The position numbers were made by a program, and so were the translations under genes. A model generated the notes under the pieces. It did no database searches and was not told where the DNA came from. It saw only the letters and a list, made by a program, of their open reading frames with translations. This document shows positions 18,584 to 25,940 of a DNA stretch of 49,936 nucleotides, piece after piece; the first letter of the stretch is position 1, and every line of letters starts with the position of its first letter. Source of the stretch: UBA3006 sp031401235 (GTDB lineage Bacteria > Actinomycetota > Acidimicrobiia > Acidimicrobiales > Ilumatobacteraceae); NCBI GenBank assembly GCA_031401235.1, contig JANNRJ010000013.1, positions 1 through 49,936 on the forward strand. Direction: 5' to 3'.

Positions 18584-19846
18584 TTAGTGCTCAGACTCGG
18601 CCAAATTTGACCGTGCCCGATGGGGCAGCGCCGTACCCGACCCACCGTCGGGATAACCAACTGTGAGTTGACGAGTGGAAGGGTCAAGCATCAATGACCA
18701 CTGGTTTTCATGCACATTGCGATGATGGGTTGCACAAAGTGGAACCAGATTGTTCATATTAGATTTACCGCCATTGCGCCAATAGGAAATATGGTGAGGT
18801 TGGCATTGATTGATCGTGACATGGCAATTTGGAATTGCGCAATGGGTATACATGGCGCCCAAGGCAAGGCGCTGGGATCGCGATGCAAGTCGAGAACTGC
18901 GGCCAACATCGAGAACCACACCTTTCTTGCTGAGAACGACGGGAATGATTTCCGCCTCACAGGCCATACGGCGAATTGTCTCAAGTGGTAGCTCGGTTTC
19001 GAAGCCTGTGTGCACCACGGAATGCTCGTGAAGACCACTCACCATTGATTGAAGGTCAATGAGTACGGAGACTTCGGCCCGTGAATGGTGCGAGGAGAGC
19101 ACTGCGCTAGTTGCCATCACTGAACCGTCGACCAAAGCGACCAATGCAAGAGCCGCCAAGTGTCCTTGTTTGCGGTCGTCTGATGGGCAAGTCTCGGGCA
19201 TCGCACCATGAAACAATTGCTCAGCGATTTGCTCGATTCGGCCAATCACACGCAAACCAGATTCCGGATCAAGTCTGCCGTGGAGGTGCACCATTCCTGA
19301 ATCGCGATCTACCCAATGTTTCAGCAATGCGTCGCGTCGCTGGCGCTCGAGTTTGGCGGCACCGCCATCGTTATGAATTCGGGCAACTTCATGTTTGATG
19401 GCTCGGGCAAAGTTGTCGGGGGTGGTGTGGGTGGCAATGGTATTCAACCATTCACCACGCCTTGCCAATTGAACAGACTCGTGAGGATCAAGTTGGTGCA
19501 TAGTTCGAGCCATCACATCGAGGTGTGCAGTCGATATGTGTCCGCTGGCGAAAACCTTGGCTAAGTCGGGAAACTGGTCGAGGGTAGTTGCCCGCTGCAA
19601 TTCACGATAAGCGTCATAGCGCGAAGTGTTTCCAGCAGTTGCCAAAACTTGTTGCGGATGAATGCTTGGAGAATGCGATGCGAGTTGCTGAAGTCGGCGA
19701 GTGAGTTCGACCTTCCGTTGATCTACCCAGCTCTGAATTGAAGCAATGTCGCCAAGGGCAATGCGAATGTCATCTTCGTTGAAGCCAGATAGATCCGACG
19801 AATCAAGGCGAGTGATGATCTCGGGAATATCTACGATGACCTGCAT
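18584..19846 (-). CDS. DUF222 / HNH endonuclease (13E12 repeat family)
   Basis: A 420-residue protein of the actinobacterial 13E12/REP family. The N-terminal DUF222 region is helical, and the C-terminal HNH nuclease domain has CAIPNC, the catalytic HH in CQPHHISYW, NNLVPLCATHHRNVHE and the final Cys/His that bind zinc. Such proteins are abundant and multi-copy in actinobacteria; some are linked to mobile introns or phage, but most have no known role. The ATG at 19846 is the first start. No terminal repeats or target duplication are seen around it, so mobility is not supported here. It lies upstream of fbiC on the same strand. Confidence 0.9.
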   Translation of the reverse strand: MQVIVDIPEIITRLDSSDLSGFNEDDIRIALGDIASIQSWVDQRKVELTRRLQQLASHSPSIHPQQVLATAGNTSRYDAYRELQRATTLDQFPDLAKVFASGHISTAHLDVMARTMHQLDPHESVQLARRGEWLNTIATHTTPDNFARAIKHEVARIHNDGGAAKLERQRRDALLKHWVDRDSGMVHLHGRLDPESGLRVIGRIEQIAEQLFHGAMPETCPSDDRKQGHLAALALVALVDGSVMATSAVLSSHHSRAEVSVLIDLQSMVSGLHEHSVVHTGFETELPLETIRRMACEAEIIPVVLSKKGVVLDVGRSSRLASRSQRLALGAMYTHCAIPNCHVTINQCQPHHISYWRNGGKSNMNNLVPLCATHHRNVHENQWSLMLDPSTRQLTVGYPDGGSGTALPHRARSNLAESEH

Positions 19847-19936
19847 ACCGACCCCTATTGATTGATGCTCGGATCAATAAACTCTCCGAACCGGGGAAGG
19901 AACGTGATCGCACACTAGGCAAGGGGTGTAACGAAG

Positions 19937-20704
19937 TTACGTGGCCCCGAGTACTTTAAACAGGGCGCGAACGTTTTGACCGCTTATTGGTACGCGATGA
20001 CCGGTGCGGCTGATGAAGCCGAGTTGTACTCCTGTGGCGGGATCAAGAACGGTGAATACCTGTTCATGACCGTCGGCATCAACGATCACATCGGTGAGCA
20101 GTGGCACCTTGGCATCCGAGAGCGCCTGTTGGATAAAGCCGGCATTGAGAACTTCAATGGCGATGTGTTGCACCCCGGAGCCATGTTCGGCGAGATGTGC
20201 CTGAACCGCCGGATCGTTACTTGGTCCAACCAAAACCACGGTTACTCCGCCGGCTTCCGCTGTAACGATCGCCTCGTCGTCCGTCGGTTGAACCTGAAAA
20301 CCCAAATTCGCCAAAAATTTCTTGGCCCCATCTAGATCGGCAACAGCGACCACCACATGATCAATTCGACACGACACAATGTCAAGTGCGGAACGCAGTG
20401 AATCGGCTTGCTTGGACGGTGCAATTTGTTCTCGCCCCCCTGAAACTTCGATGCGATGAGTTTCGGCAAGAATGATTCGAAACAGCTGCTCGGCAAAATC
20501 TGGGTCTACATTGTCGTTGATGGCCCATTGGCGACGACTTGTCAGCACTTCCCGAACGCGGTCTGGCTGAATCACCGAAGTAGCTCGCTCAACTTTCACT
20601 TCGGCAACTTGGCGACACACTTCAAGTCGCTCGGCGAGCAACGCCAACACGGCGGCATCGATCTGATCAATTTTTTGTCGCAGGTTATTCAGATCGCCGC
20701 TCAT
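19937..20704 (-). CDS. Chorismate mutase (AroQ) fused to an HPPD-like VOC domain
   Basis: A 255-residue fusion. Residues 1-87 are an AroQ chorismate mutase, which turns chorismate into prephenate. The E. coli active-site set is present as R9, R26, K37, D48, R51 and E52, and Glu86 stands at the Gln88 position, as in yeast. Residues 112-255 are a VOC domain resembling the catalytic part of 4-hydroxyphenylpyruvate dioxygenase. It keeps H116 (RIDHV) and H180 (GVQHIAIEV) and ends with an HPPD-like NVRALFKVL, but Gly229 replaces the third metal ligand, Glu. The ATG at 20704 overlaps the ribE stop (TGATG). It may be a mutase with a ligand-sensing domain (inference). Confidence 0.85.
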   Translation of the reverse strand: MSGDLNNLRQKIDQIDAAVLALLAERLEVCRQVAEVKVERATSVIQPDRVREVLTSRRQWAINDNVDPDFAEQLFRIILAETHRIEVSGGREQIAPSKQADSLRSALDIVSCRIDHVVVAVADLDGAKKFLANLGFQVQPTDDEAIVTAEAGGVTVVLVGPSNDPAVQAHLAEHGSGVQHIAIEVLNAGFIQQALSDAKVPLLTDVIVDADGHEQVFTVLDPATGVQLGFISRTGHRVPISGQNVRALFKVLGAT

Positions 20705-21303
20705 CAGCGCTTCCACCAACGTTTGCGGTGATGCGGGGCAATGAGTTGTTGCACATGCTTGGCCAGTACATCCATCTCAATGTTGACCGCATCGCCGACA
20801 CGCCGAACCCCAAGTGTTGTGACTTGTTGAGTGTGGGGGATGATTGCCGCACGAAACGTGTCGACGGTGAGATCGAATGCAGTCAGGCTGATGCCATCAA
20901 CTGTGACTGATCCTTTTTCGACGATGAGATGCATCAACTCGGTTGGCAATCTCACCACCAGATCGGGTGCTGGTGACAACACATGACCGACACCGTCAAC
21001 ATGCCCAAGCACAATGTGTCCACCGAGCCGGTCACCAAGGGCCATCGGCCGCTCTAAGTTCACAATGTCATCAACGCTCAATGCCCCCAAGTTGGTTCGA
21101 GCATAAGTTTCGTCACTGACATCGGCTTCCCACCACGTATCGCCGCTATTAGTACCTGTGGCAACGACGGTGAGACAACATCCGTTGACAGCAATGGATG
21201 CGCCAATTTCGGATCCTTCCAAGACAACGGTTGCCGCGATTTGCAACTTGTTTCCGTGGCGAGACACCACCCGACCACATTCTTCGATGATTCCCGTGAA
21301 CAC
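20704..21303 (-). CDS. ribE: Riboflavin synthase, alpha subunit
   Basis: Dismutates two 6,7-dimethyl-8-ribityllumazine molecules to riboflavin. The 199-residue protein is two tandem lumazine-binding domains starting with the invariant MFTGIIEECG. The first contains SIAVNGCCLTV and the second GHIVLGHVDGVG and KGSVTVDGISLT, with an Asn-rich or Gln-rich end replaced by VQQLIAPH. The GTG at 21303 is the only start that retains MFTGI. No FMN riboswitch is visible in the short upstream region. It is coupled to the chorismate mutase fusion by a TGATG overlap, an unusual partner; the other rib genes are absent nearby. Confidence 0.95.
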   Translation of the reverse strand: MFTGIIEECGRVVSRHGNKLQIAATVVLEGSEIGASIAVNGCCLTVVATGTNSGDTWWEADVSDETYARTNLGALSVDDIVNLERPMALGDRLGGHIVLGHVDGVGHVLSPAPDLVVRLPTELMHLIVEKGSVTVDGISLTAFDLTVDTFRAAIIPHTQQVTTLGVRRVGDAVNIEMDVLAKHVQQLIAPHHRKRWWKR

Positions 21304-21399
21304 AGCAGTTCACACTACTTATTAAGCGGTTAATTATCGTCTGAACTGGGTCGAGGTGGGTTTGAACCGCTTCACGGTAGATTGAAGGGGTCCACCGGG

Positions 21400-21487
21400 G
21401 CTTTTGCTCTGGTGTGATGCCACTAGCCATCCGGCTCAGGGCGACCTCCGAGCCTCGCAATCAAGCGAGACAACGAAAGGCATAATC
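21400..21487 (+). promoter_or_regulatory. rpsO leader with adjacent hairpins (possible S15 autoregulatory RNA)
   Basis: Two short perfect hairpins are side by side before rpsO: GGCTC (21433-21437) with GAGCC (21450-21454), then CTCGC (21454-21458) with GCGAG (21465-21469). They end about 18 bases before the GTG and just before the Shine-Dalgarno GAAAGG. S15 autoregulates by binding its own leader in several bacterial phyla, with different RNA shapes, so this is a plausible site by position only. Confidence 0.4.
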
Positions 21488-21751
21488 GTGACGATTGCGT
21501 CAAAACAGGACGTCATGTCCAAGCATCGCCAGCACGACACCGATACTGGATCACCAGAAGTGCAGATTGCACTCTTGACAGAACGTATCAACAGCCTCAC
21601 CGAGCACCTCAAGACACATGAGAAAGATCATCACAGTCGACGAGGGCTCTTAATGATGGTTGGACGTCGTCGGCGCATGCTTGATTACGTCAAGGATCGA
21701 GACATTGAGAAGTACAGAAAGCTTCTCGACACACTCGGTCTGCGTCGCTAA
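21488..21751 (+). CDS. rpsO: 30S ribosomal protein S15
   Basis: S15 binds the 16S rRNA central domain early in 30S assembly. The 87-residue protein is typical: HDTDTGSPEVQIALLTERI, the loop HEKDHHSRRGLLMMVGRRRRML, and the C-terminal YRKLLDTLGLRR. I use the GTG at 21488 because the frame extended to 21404 adds residues unlike any S15, and a GAAAGG Shine-Dalgarno sequence lies 8 bases upstream of the GTG. pnp follows 176 bases downstream on the same strand, the usual rpsO-pnp order. Confidence 0.97.
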   Translation: MTIASKQDVMSKHRQHDTDTGSPEVQIALLTERINSLTEHLKTHEKDHHSRRGLLMMVGRRRRMLDYVKDRDIEKYRKLLDTLGLRR

Positions 21752-21777
21752 GACGCACGGCACGAAAACATAACAAC

Positions 21778-21911
21778 GAGCAACATTGTTGTCGGTTGTC
21801 AGTCGCTGATTTCGCAGCCCGGCCTTCTTCGCCGGACGTTGCGAGGTTGCCGACTGGGAATCGACTAGTTGCTCCTCAAACTCTGCCTTCCCGTTTGTAA
21901 ACGCGGCAGAG
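21778..21911 (+). ncRNA. Structured RNA leader of pnp
   Basis: A multi-stem structure is predicted by eye between rpsO and pnp. Outer stem: GAGCAAC (21778-21784) with GTTGCTC (21868-21874). Middle stem: CAGTCG (21800-21805) with CGACTG (21851-21856). Inner hairpin: CCGGC (21819-21823) with GCCGG (21831-21835). A separate hairpin follows, CTCTGCC (21881-21887) with GGCAGAG (21905-21911), ending just before the pnp Shine-Dalgarno sequence. The left outer arm can alternatively pair locally (CAAC-att-GTTG). In E. coli the pnp leader hairpin is cut by RNase III and PNPase itself, so autoregulation is a reasonable idea. Confidence 0.55.
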
Positions 21912-21927
21912 ACGAAAGGACATAGAC

Positions 21928-24441
21928 ATGGCTGATGCCATTTCAATCTCGGCGCCAATTAGTGGCACCGATAAAACACTCACATTCGAGACCGGAAAAT
22001 TGGCCTTGCAATCGCAAGGAGCAGTGGTTGCCACGATTGGTAAAACCACCGTTCTGGCCACGGCCAATGCGGCCAAAGGTGTTCGCGACGGTATTGACTT
22101 CTTCCCCCTGACGGTGGATGTTGAAGAGCGTGCATATGCGGCCGGCAAAATCCCCGGCTCGTTTTTCCGCCGCGAAGGTCGCCCGAGTCAACAGGCGATT
22201 CTTACCTGCCGCTTAATTGACCGACCATTGCGTCCGGCATTTCCAGACGGATTTCGCAACGAAACGCAGGTCGTAATCACGGTAATTGGTGCAGATCAAA
22301 CCAATCCGCACGATGTGCTCGCAATCAACGCCGCCTCTGCCGCGTTCATGATCAGCGGTATTCCATTTGATGGTCCGATTGGCGCGGTGCGTCTGGCATA
22401 TAGCCAAGACGGACAGTGGATCGGTCACCCAACATTTGAAGAGGGCGATGCATCGACATTTGAAATTGTCGTAGCCGGTCGCGAACTCGACAATGGTGAT
22501 GTAGCCATCATGATGGTTGAAGCAGGCGGCACCGAAAAGAGTTTCAGTTTCTATGCCAACGGTTCACCCAAAGTCAACGAAGAGGTTATTGCCTCCGGAT
22601 TGGACGCCTCGAAGAAATTCATCAAAGATTCAATCAAGTTGCAACGCCAGTTGGTCGCCAGCGTGATCGCCACAAGCGGCGCAATCGAACCGCTCAAGTA
22701 CACGCCGGTTCTCGACTACTCAGATGAAATTTGGACCGCCGTAGAAAAGTTTGCAACAGCCAAACTTGCACCGGCCGTATCCATTTCACTCAAGTCCGAG
22801 CGCAACGCAGCAATTGACGACGTAACCACGGCGACCATTGCCGAACTTGTCGGCACATCTGTGGCGCCAGGTACTTTTGTTGGTCAGGAAAAGCAGATCA
22901 AAGAAGCCGTTCGTTCATTGACCAAGAAACTCGTGCGCAAGCGCGTTGTGGATGAAAACATCCGCATCGACGGTCGAGGTCCAAAAGACCTGCGACCAGT
23001 GTCGGCAGAAGTTGGATTGTTTCCAACCGCCCACGGAACAGGTTTGTTCCAGCGCGGCGAAACACAAGTACTCAATGTGCTCACACTTGCCATGCCGCGA
23101 ATGAACCAGATGATCGACTCGATCACGCCCCAAACCACCAAGCGCTACATGCACGACTACAACATGGCGCCATGGGCGAACGGAGAAACCGGTCGCGTTG
23201 GCACACCAAAGCGACGCGAAATCGGCCACGGAGCACTTGCCGAGCGGGCATTGTTCCCTGTTGTTCCAAGCCAAGAAGATTTCGCTTATGCGATGCGCTT
23301 GGTGAGTGAAGTGTTGTCGTCTAACGGCAGCACGTCAATGGCATCGGTGTGTGCATCGAGCTTGTCGCTTATGGATGCAGGAGTGCCGATCATCGCCCCA
23401 GTTGCTGGAATTGCAATGGGTCTCATCTTCGATCAGGGCAAGTACATCGCCCTCACCGACATTCTTGGTGCGGAAGACGCATTTGGCGACATGGACTTCA
23501 AAGTTGCTGGTACTGCTGATGCGGTAACTGCATTGCAACTTGATACCAAGATCGACGGAATTCCAAGTGAAGTGTTGGCCAGCGCATTGCAACAGGCCAA
23601 GGAAGCCCGACTGAAGATATTGGAAGTAATGCAAAGCGCAATCTCTGCACCACGTTCAACAGTTGCCGACAGTGCTCCAAAGATCGTGACATTTACAATT
23701 CCGCTGGACAAAGTCGGTGAAGTAATTGGTCCAAAGGGCAAAGTTATTAACACAATTCAACAGGAAACCGGCGCTGACATTAACGTCAGTGACGACGGAG
23801 CCACCGGAATCATCACGATAGGTTCTCCGGACAGCACCAAAGTGGAAGAAGCCCGATCGCGAATTCTTGCAATCGTCGATCCACCGACTGCTGAACTCGG
23901 TGCTACTTACACCGGGCGAGTGGTAAATATTGCTCAGTTCGGTGCCTTTGTCAACATTTTGCCGGGTCGAGATGGTCTCGTGCATATCTCCAAACTTGGC
24001 GGCGGCAAGCGCATCGCCCGAGTTGAGGATGTATTGAATCTTGGCGATGAGGTGCAGGTGCGTGTCGACGATATCGATGACCGTGGCAAAGTAAGCCTCA
24101 GTCTGCTTGGTCCCGACGGACAACCAATTGGTGGCGGAGAAGCATCTGGCGAAGCTTCCGGTGAACGCGCTCCGCGCGAACGAACCAGTGAACGTGGTCC
24201 TCGTGATCGAGGGAACGATCGCGGTGATGGTCGTCGTAGCGATAGTCGGGGCGGTCGCGGTGATAATCGCGGTGGCGGTCGCGGCGATAGTCGTCGCAAC
24301 GATAGTCGTGGTGCCGCTCGTCCAGACAGCCGAGACAGTGGCGCACGACGCGAACCAAACCGTGGTGCTGCCGCACCTAGTGACGTCGTGTCTGTGAGCT
24401 TCGAAGACGAATTCAACAACGAAGAGCGCAACGGGAAATAA
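21928..24441 (+). CDS. pnp: Polyribonucleotide nucleotidyltransferase (PNPase)
   Basis: A phosphorolytic 3'-5' exoribonuclease that also adds tails. The 837 residues comprise two RNase PH domains (the second with RGETQVLNVLTL and MDAGVPIIAPVAGIAMGL), a KH domain with GPKGK in VGEVIGPKGKVINTIQ, and an S1 domain (GRVVNIAQFGAFVNILPGRDGLVHIS). From about residue 731 the protein continues as a roughly 100-residue tail rich in Arg, Gly, Asp and Ser (RGDxR-type repeats, 24139-24390), longer than the short tail usual in model species. The ATG at 21928 follows GAAAGGA. dapB begins 30 bases downstream. Confidence 0.97.
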   Translation: MADAISISAPISGTDKTLTFETGKLALQSQGAVVATIGKTTVLATANAAKGVRDGIDFFPLTVDVEERAYAAGKIPGSFFRREGRPSQQAILTCRLIDRPLRPAFPDGFRNETQVVITVIGADQTNPHDVLAINAASAAFMISGIPFDGPIGAVRLAYSQDGQWIGHPTFEEGDASTFEIVVAGRELDNGDVAIMMVEAGGTEKSFSFYANGSPKVNEEVIASGLDASKKFIKDSIKLQRQLVASVIATSGAIEPLKYTPVLDYSDEIWTAVEKFATAKLAPAVSISLKSERNAAIDDVTTATIAELVGTSVAPGTFVGQEKQIKEAVRSLTKKLVRKRVVDENIRIDGRGPKDLRPVSAEVGLFPTAHGTGLFQRGETQVLNVLTLAMPRMNQMIDSITPQTTKRYMHDYNMAPWANGETGRVGTPKRREIGHGALAERALFPVVPSQEDFAYAMRLVSEVLSSNGSTSMASVCASSLSLMDAGVPIIAPVAGIAMGLIFDQGKYIALTDILGAEDAFGDMDFKVAGTADAVTALQLDTKIDGIPSEVLASALQQAKEARLKILEVMQSAISAPRSTVADSAPKIVTFTIPLDKVGEVIGPKGKVINTIQQETGADINVSDDGATGIITIGSPDSTKVEEARSRILAIVDPPTAELGATYTGRVVNIAQFGAFVNILPGRDGLVHISKLGGGKRIARVEDVLNLGDEVQVRVDDIDDRGKVSLSLLGPDGQPIGGGEASGEASGERAPRERTSERGPRDRGNDRGDGRRSDSRGGRGDNRGGGRGDSRRNDSRGAARPDSRDSGARREPNRGAAAPSDVVSVSFEDEFNNEERNGK

Positions 24442-24471
24442 ACGCTGCAAACTTCGTCTACGCTCAAACCT

Positions 24472-25236
24472 ATGGTGCGTGTCGGAGTTATCGGTGCTGC
24501 TGGGCGCATGGGCGCAACGGCGTGCGATGCCGTGGCTGGCGATCCACAACTTGAACTCGTTGCCGCGGTAGATCCTGGCAATCCGGGAGCAACCGTTCAC
24601 GGAATTACGATCGCCAGTGAACTTCGCGCTTTGGCAGATGCCAAAGTGGACGTGGCGATTGATTTCAGCGTGGTTGCGGCAGCCCGAATCGCCCTTCCCT
24701 GGTTGGCGATGCACAGCATTCACGCCGTTGTCGGCACAACCGGATTTACGGAAAGTGACTTAGCTGCATTTCGCCAGGAATTTAGCGCCAGTAATTGTCT
24801 CATCGCCCCAAACTTCGCCATTGGGGCCGTGTTGATGATGCGATTTGCCGAATTGGCGGCGCCATATTTCGACACCGCTGAAATCATCGAGTTCCACCAC
24901 GATGGCAAGACCGATTCGCCTTCGGGAACAGCAATTGCAACTGCCCAGCGAATGGCGTCGGCAAGTGCTTCGTGGGCCAATGATCCGACCACAAGCGAAG
25001 CTATTGCCGGATCTCGCGGAGCAAAAGGCGCGTCAGGTATTCCGATTCATGCGGTCCGAATGCGGGGAGTTGTCGCCAATCAAGAAGTTATTCTTGGCAC
25101 ACAAGGTCAGTCCTTGACGATTCGCCACGACACCACCGACCGGGCAAGTTTCATGCCCGGAGTATTGCTGGCCTGCAAGAAAATCTCAGCGCATCCGGGT
25201 CTAACGATTGGCCTAGAGTCCTTTCTCGAACTCTGA
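24472..25236 (+). CDS. dapB: 4-hydroxy-tetrahydrodipicolinate reductase
   Basis: NAD(P)H-dependent reductase of the diaminopimelate/lysine pathway. The 254-residue protein has the dinucleotide motif GVIGAAGRMG at residues 4-13, the GTTGF turn, APNFAIGAVLMM, and the catalytic stretch EFHHDGKTDSPSGTA with the His pair and Lys. The ATG at 24472 places the Rossmann motif at the normal distance. It follows pnp by 30 bases, as in many actinobacteria; dapA, whose product feeds this enzyme, is about 6.7 kb downstream. It converges on the DedA-like gene. Confidence 0.96.
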   Translation: MVRVGVIGAAGRMGATACDAVAGDPQLELVAAVDPGNPGATVHGITIASELRALADAKVDVAIDFSVVAAARIALPWLAMHSIHAVVGTTGFTESDLAAFRQEFSASNCLIAPNFAIGAVLMMRFAELAAPYFDTAEIIEFHHDGKTDSPSGTAIATAQRMASASASWANDPTTSEAIAGSRGAKGASGIPIHAVRMRGVVANQEVILGTQGQSLTIRHDTTDRASFMPGVLLACKKISAHPGLTIGLESFLEL

Positions 25237-25253
25237 TTATCTAAGTACTTTGG

Positions 25254-25853
25254 CTATATGGGTCGAGGCCGGCCGCGATGCACGGAGTGAAGCATTGATA
25301 TTGCAAATAAGCCGATCACTACCCACCATTGGTATTTCTCGATGTAGTTCAAGAACTCGCGAATCTGATCTTCGAAGATTTGTCCTCCCTGCCAGAGCAA
25401 TGCGAGTTTGATGGCAATTCCGACCATCAATAGTGGTACAAACCTTCGTGGCGGCATCTTGCGGTGACCCAGCATTAGACACACGATGTTGCTTCCAGGC
25501 ATCAGCACAAGTGCAACCGAACCGGCCTTGTCGACAATTCGTTCGGTCCAGCGATAAATGGCGGGTAATTCGCCCATGTTGCTTTCAACCCAGCCAAGAG
25601 CTCGCGTGCCGTACCAGCGACCCACCAAATACAAGGCGATCCCGGCAATGAGAACTCGGGTGAAGCCAATGGCGAGATAGGCGAGCAGATCGATGTAGGG
25701 GACCGATCCGAATAGATTGCGATTCCTGGAACTGAGAATTAGGACCAACGCGGGATGCTCATCGACGAGGGCTGGTCCAATGTTGCTGCCAATCGTGCCT
25801 ATTACAAACAACAGCGAAGTCAATGTTAAAACAGCTTTACGCACGCAGTGCAC
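25254..25853 (-). CDS. DedA/VTT-like membrane protein
   Basis: About 199 residues with several hydrophobic segments: an N-terminal one (VLTLTSLLFVIGTIGS), a pair near the middle (LLAYLAIGFTRVLIAGIALYLVGRWYG), the motif LMPGSNIVCLMLGHRKMPPRRF, and a C-terminal helix. The LMPGSN...G..M..RRF segment followed by a small-residue helix resembles the VTT/SNARE-associated DedA fold, whose members act in lipid or undecaprenyl phosphate transport. I place the start at a GTG at 25853; the frame extends to 25982, but that part is Arg-rich and overlaps the divergent ligase gene. Confidence in the family is moderate. Confidence 0.7.
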   Translation of the reverse strand: MHCVRKAVLTLTSLLFVIGTIGSNIGPALVDEHPALVLILSSRNRNLFGSVPYIDLLAYLAIGFTRVLIAGIALYLVGRWYGTRALGWVESNMGELPAIYRWTERIVDKAGSVALVLMPGSNIVCLMLGHRKMPPRRFVPLLMVGIAIKLALLWQGGQIFEDQIREFLNYIEKYQWWVVIGLFAISMLHSVHRGRPRPI

Positions 25854-25940
25854 CGTAGTTGACCTGCGGCCTTCACGGCGAGACTGCGATATTGCTATCT
25901 TGATCCCATTCGCAATTTGTTTATCGGGGAGGGTTAGTCG

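Noticed and set aside
18584..19846. HNH protein as part of a group II intron or mobile element
   Set aside because: No reverse transcriptase, terminal repeats or target duplication around it; DUF222/HNH genes are common stand-alone genes in actinobacteria.
21304..21400. FMN riboswitch before ribE
   Set aside because: I looked for RFN elements on both strands near ribE and ribF and saw none; the region is too short.
23656..24723. 355-residue open frame on the minus strand opposite pnp and dapB
   Set aside because: It is the antisense shadow of the repetitive Arg/Gly tail of pnp; the translation is Thr/Ala low complexity, and it crosses two well-supported genes.
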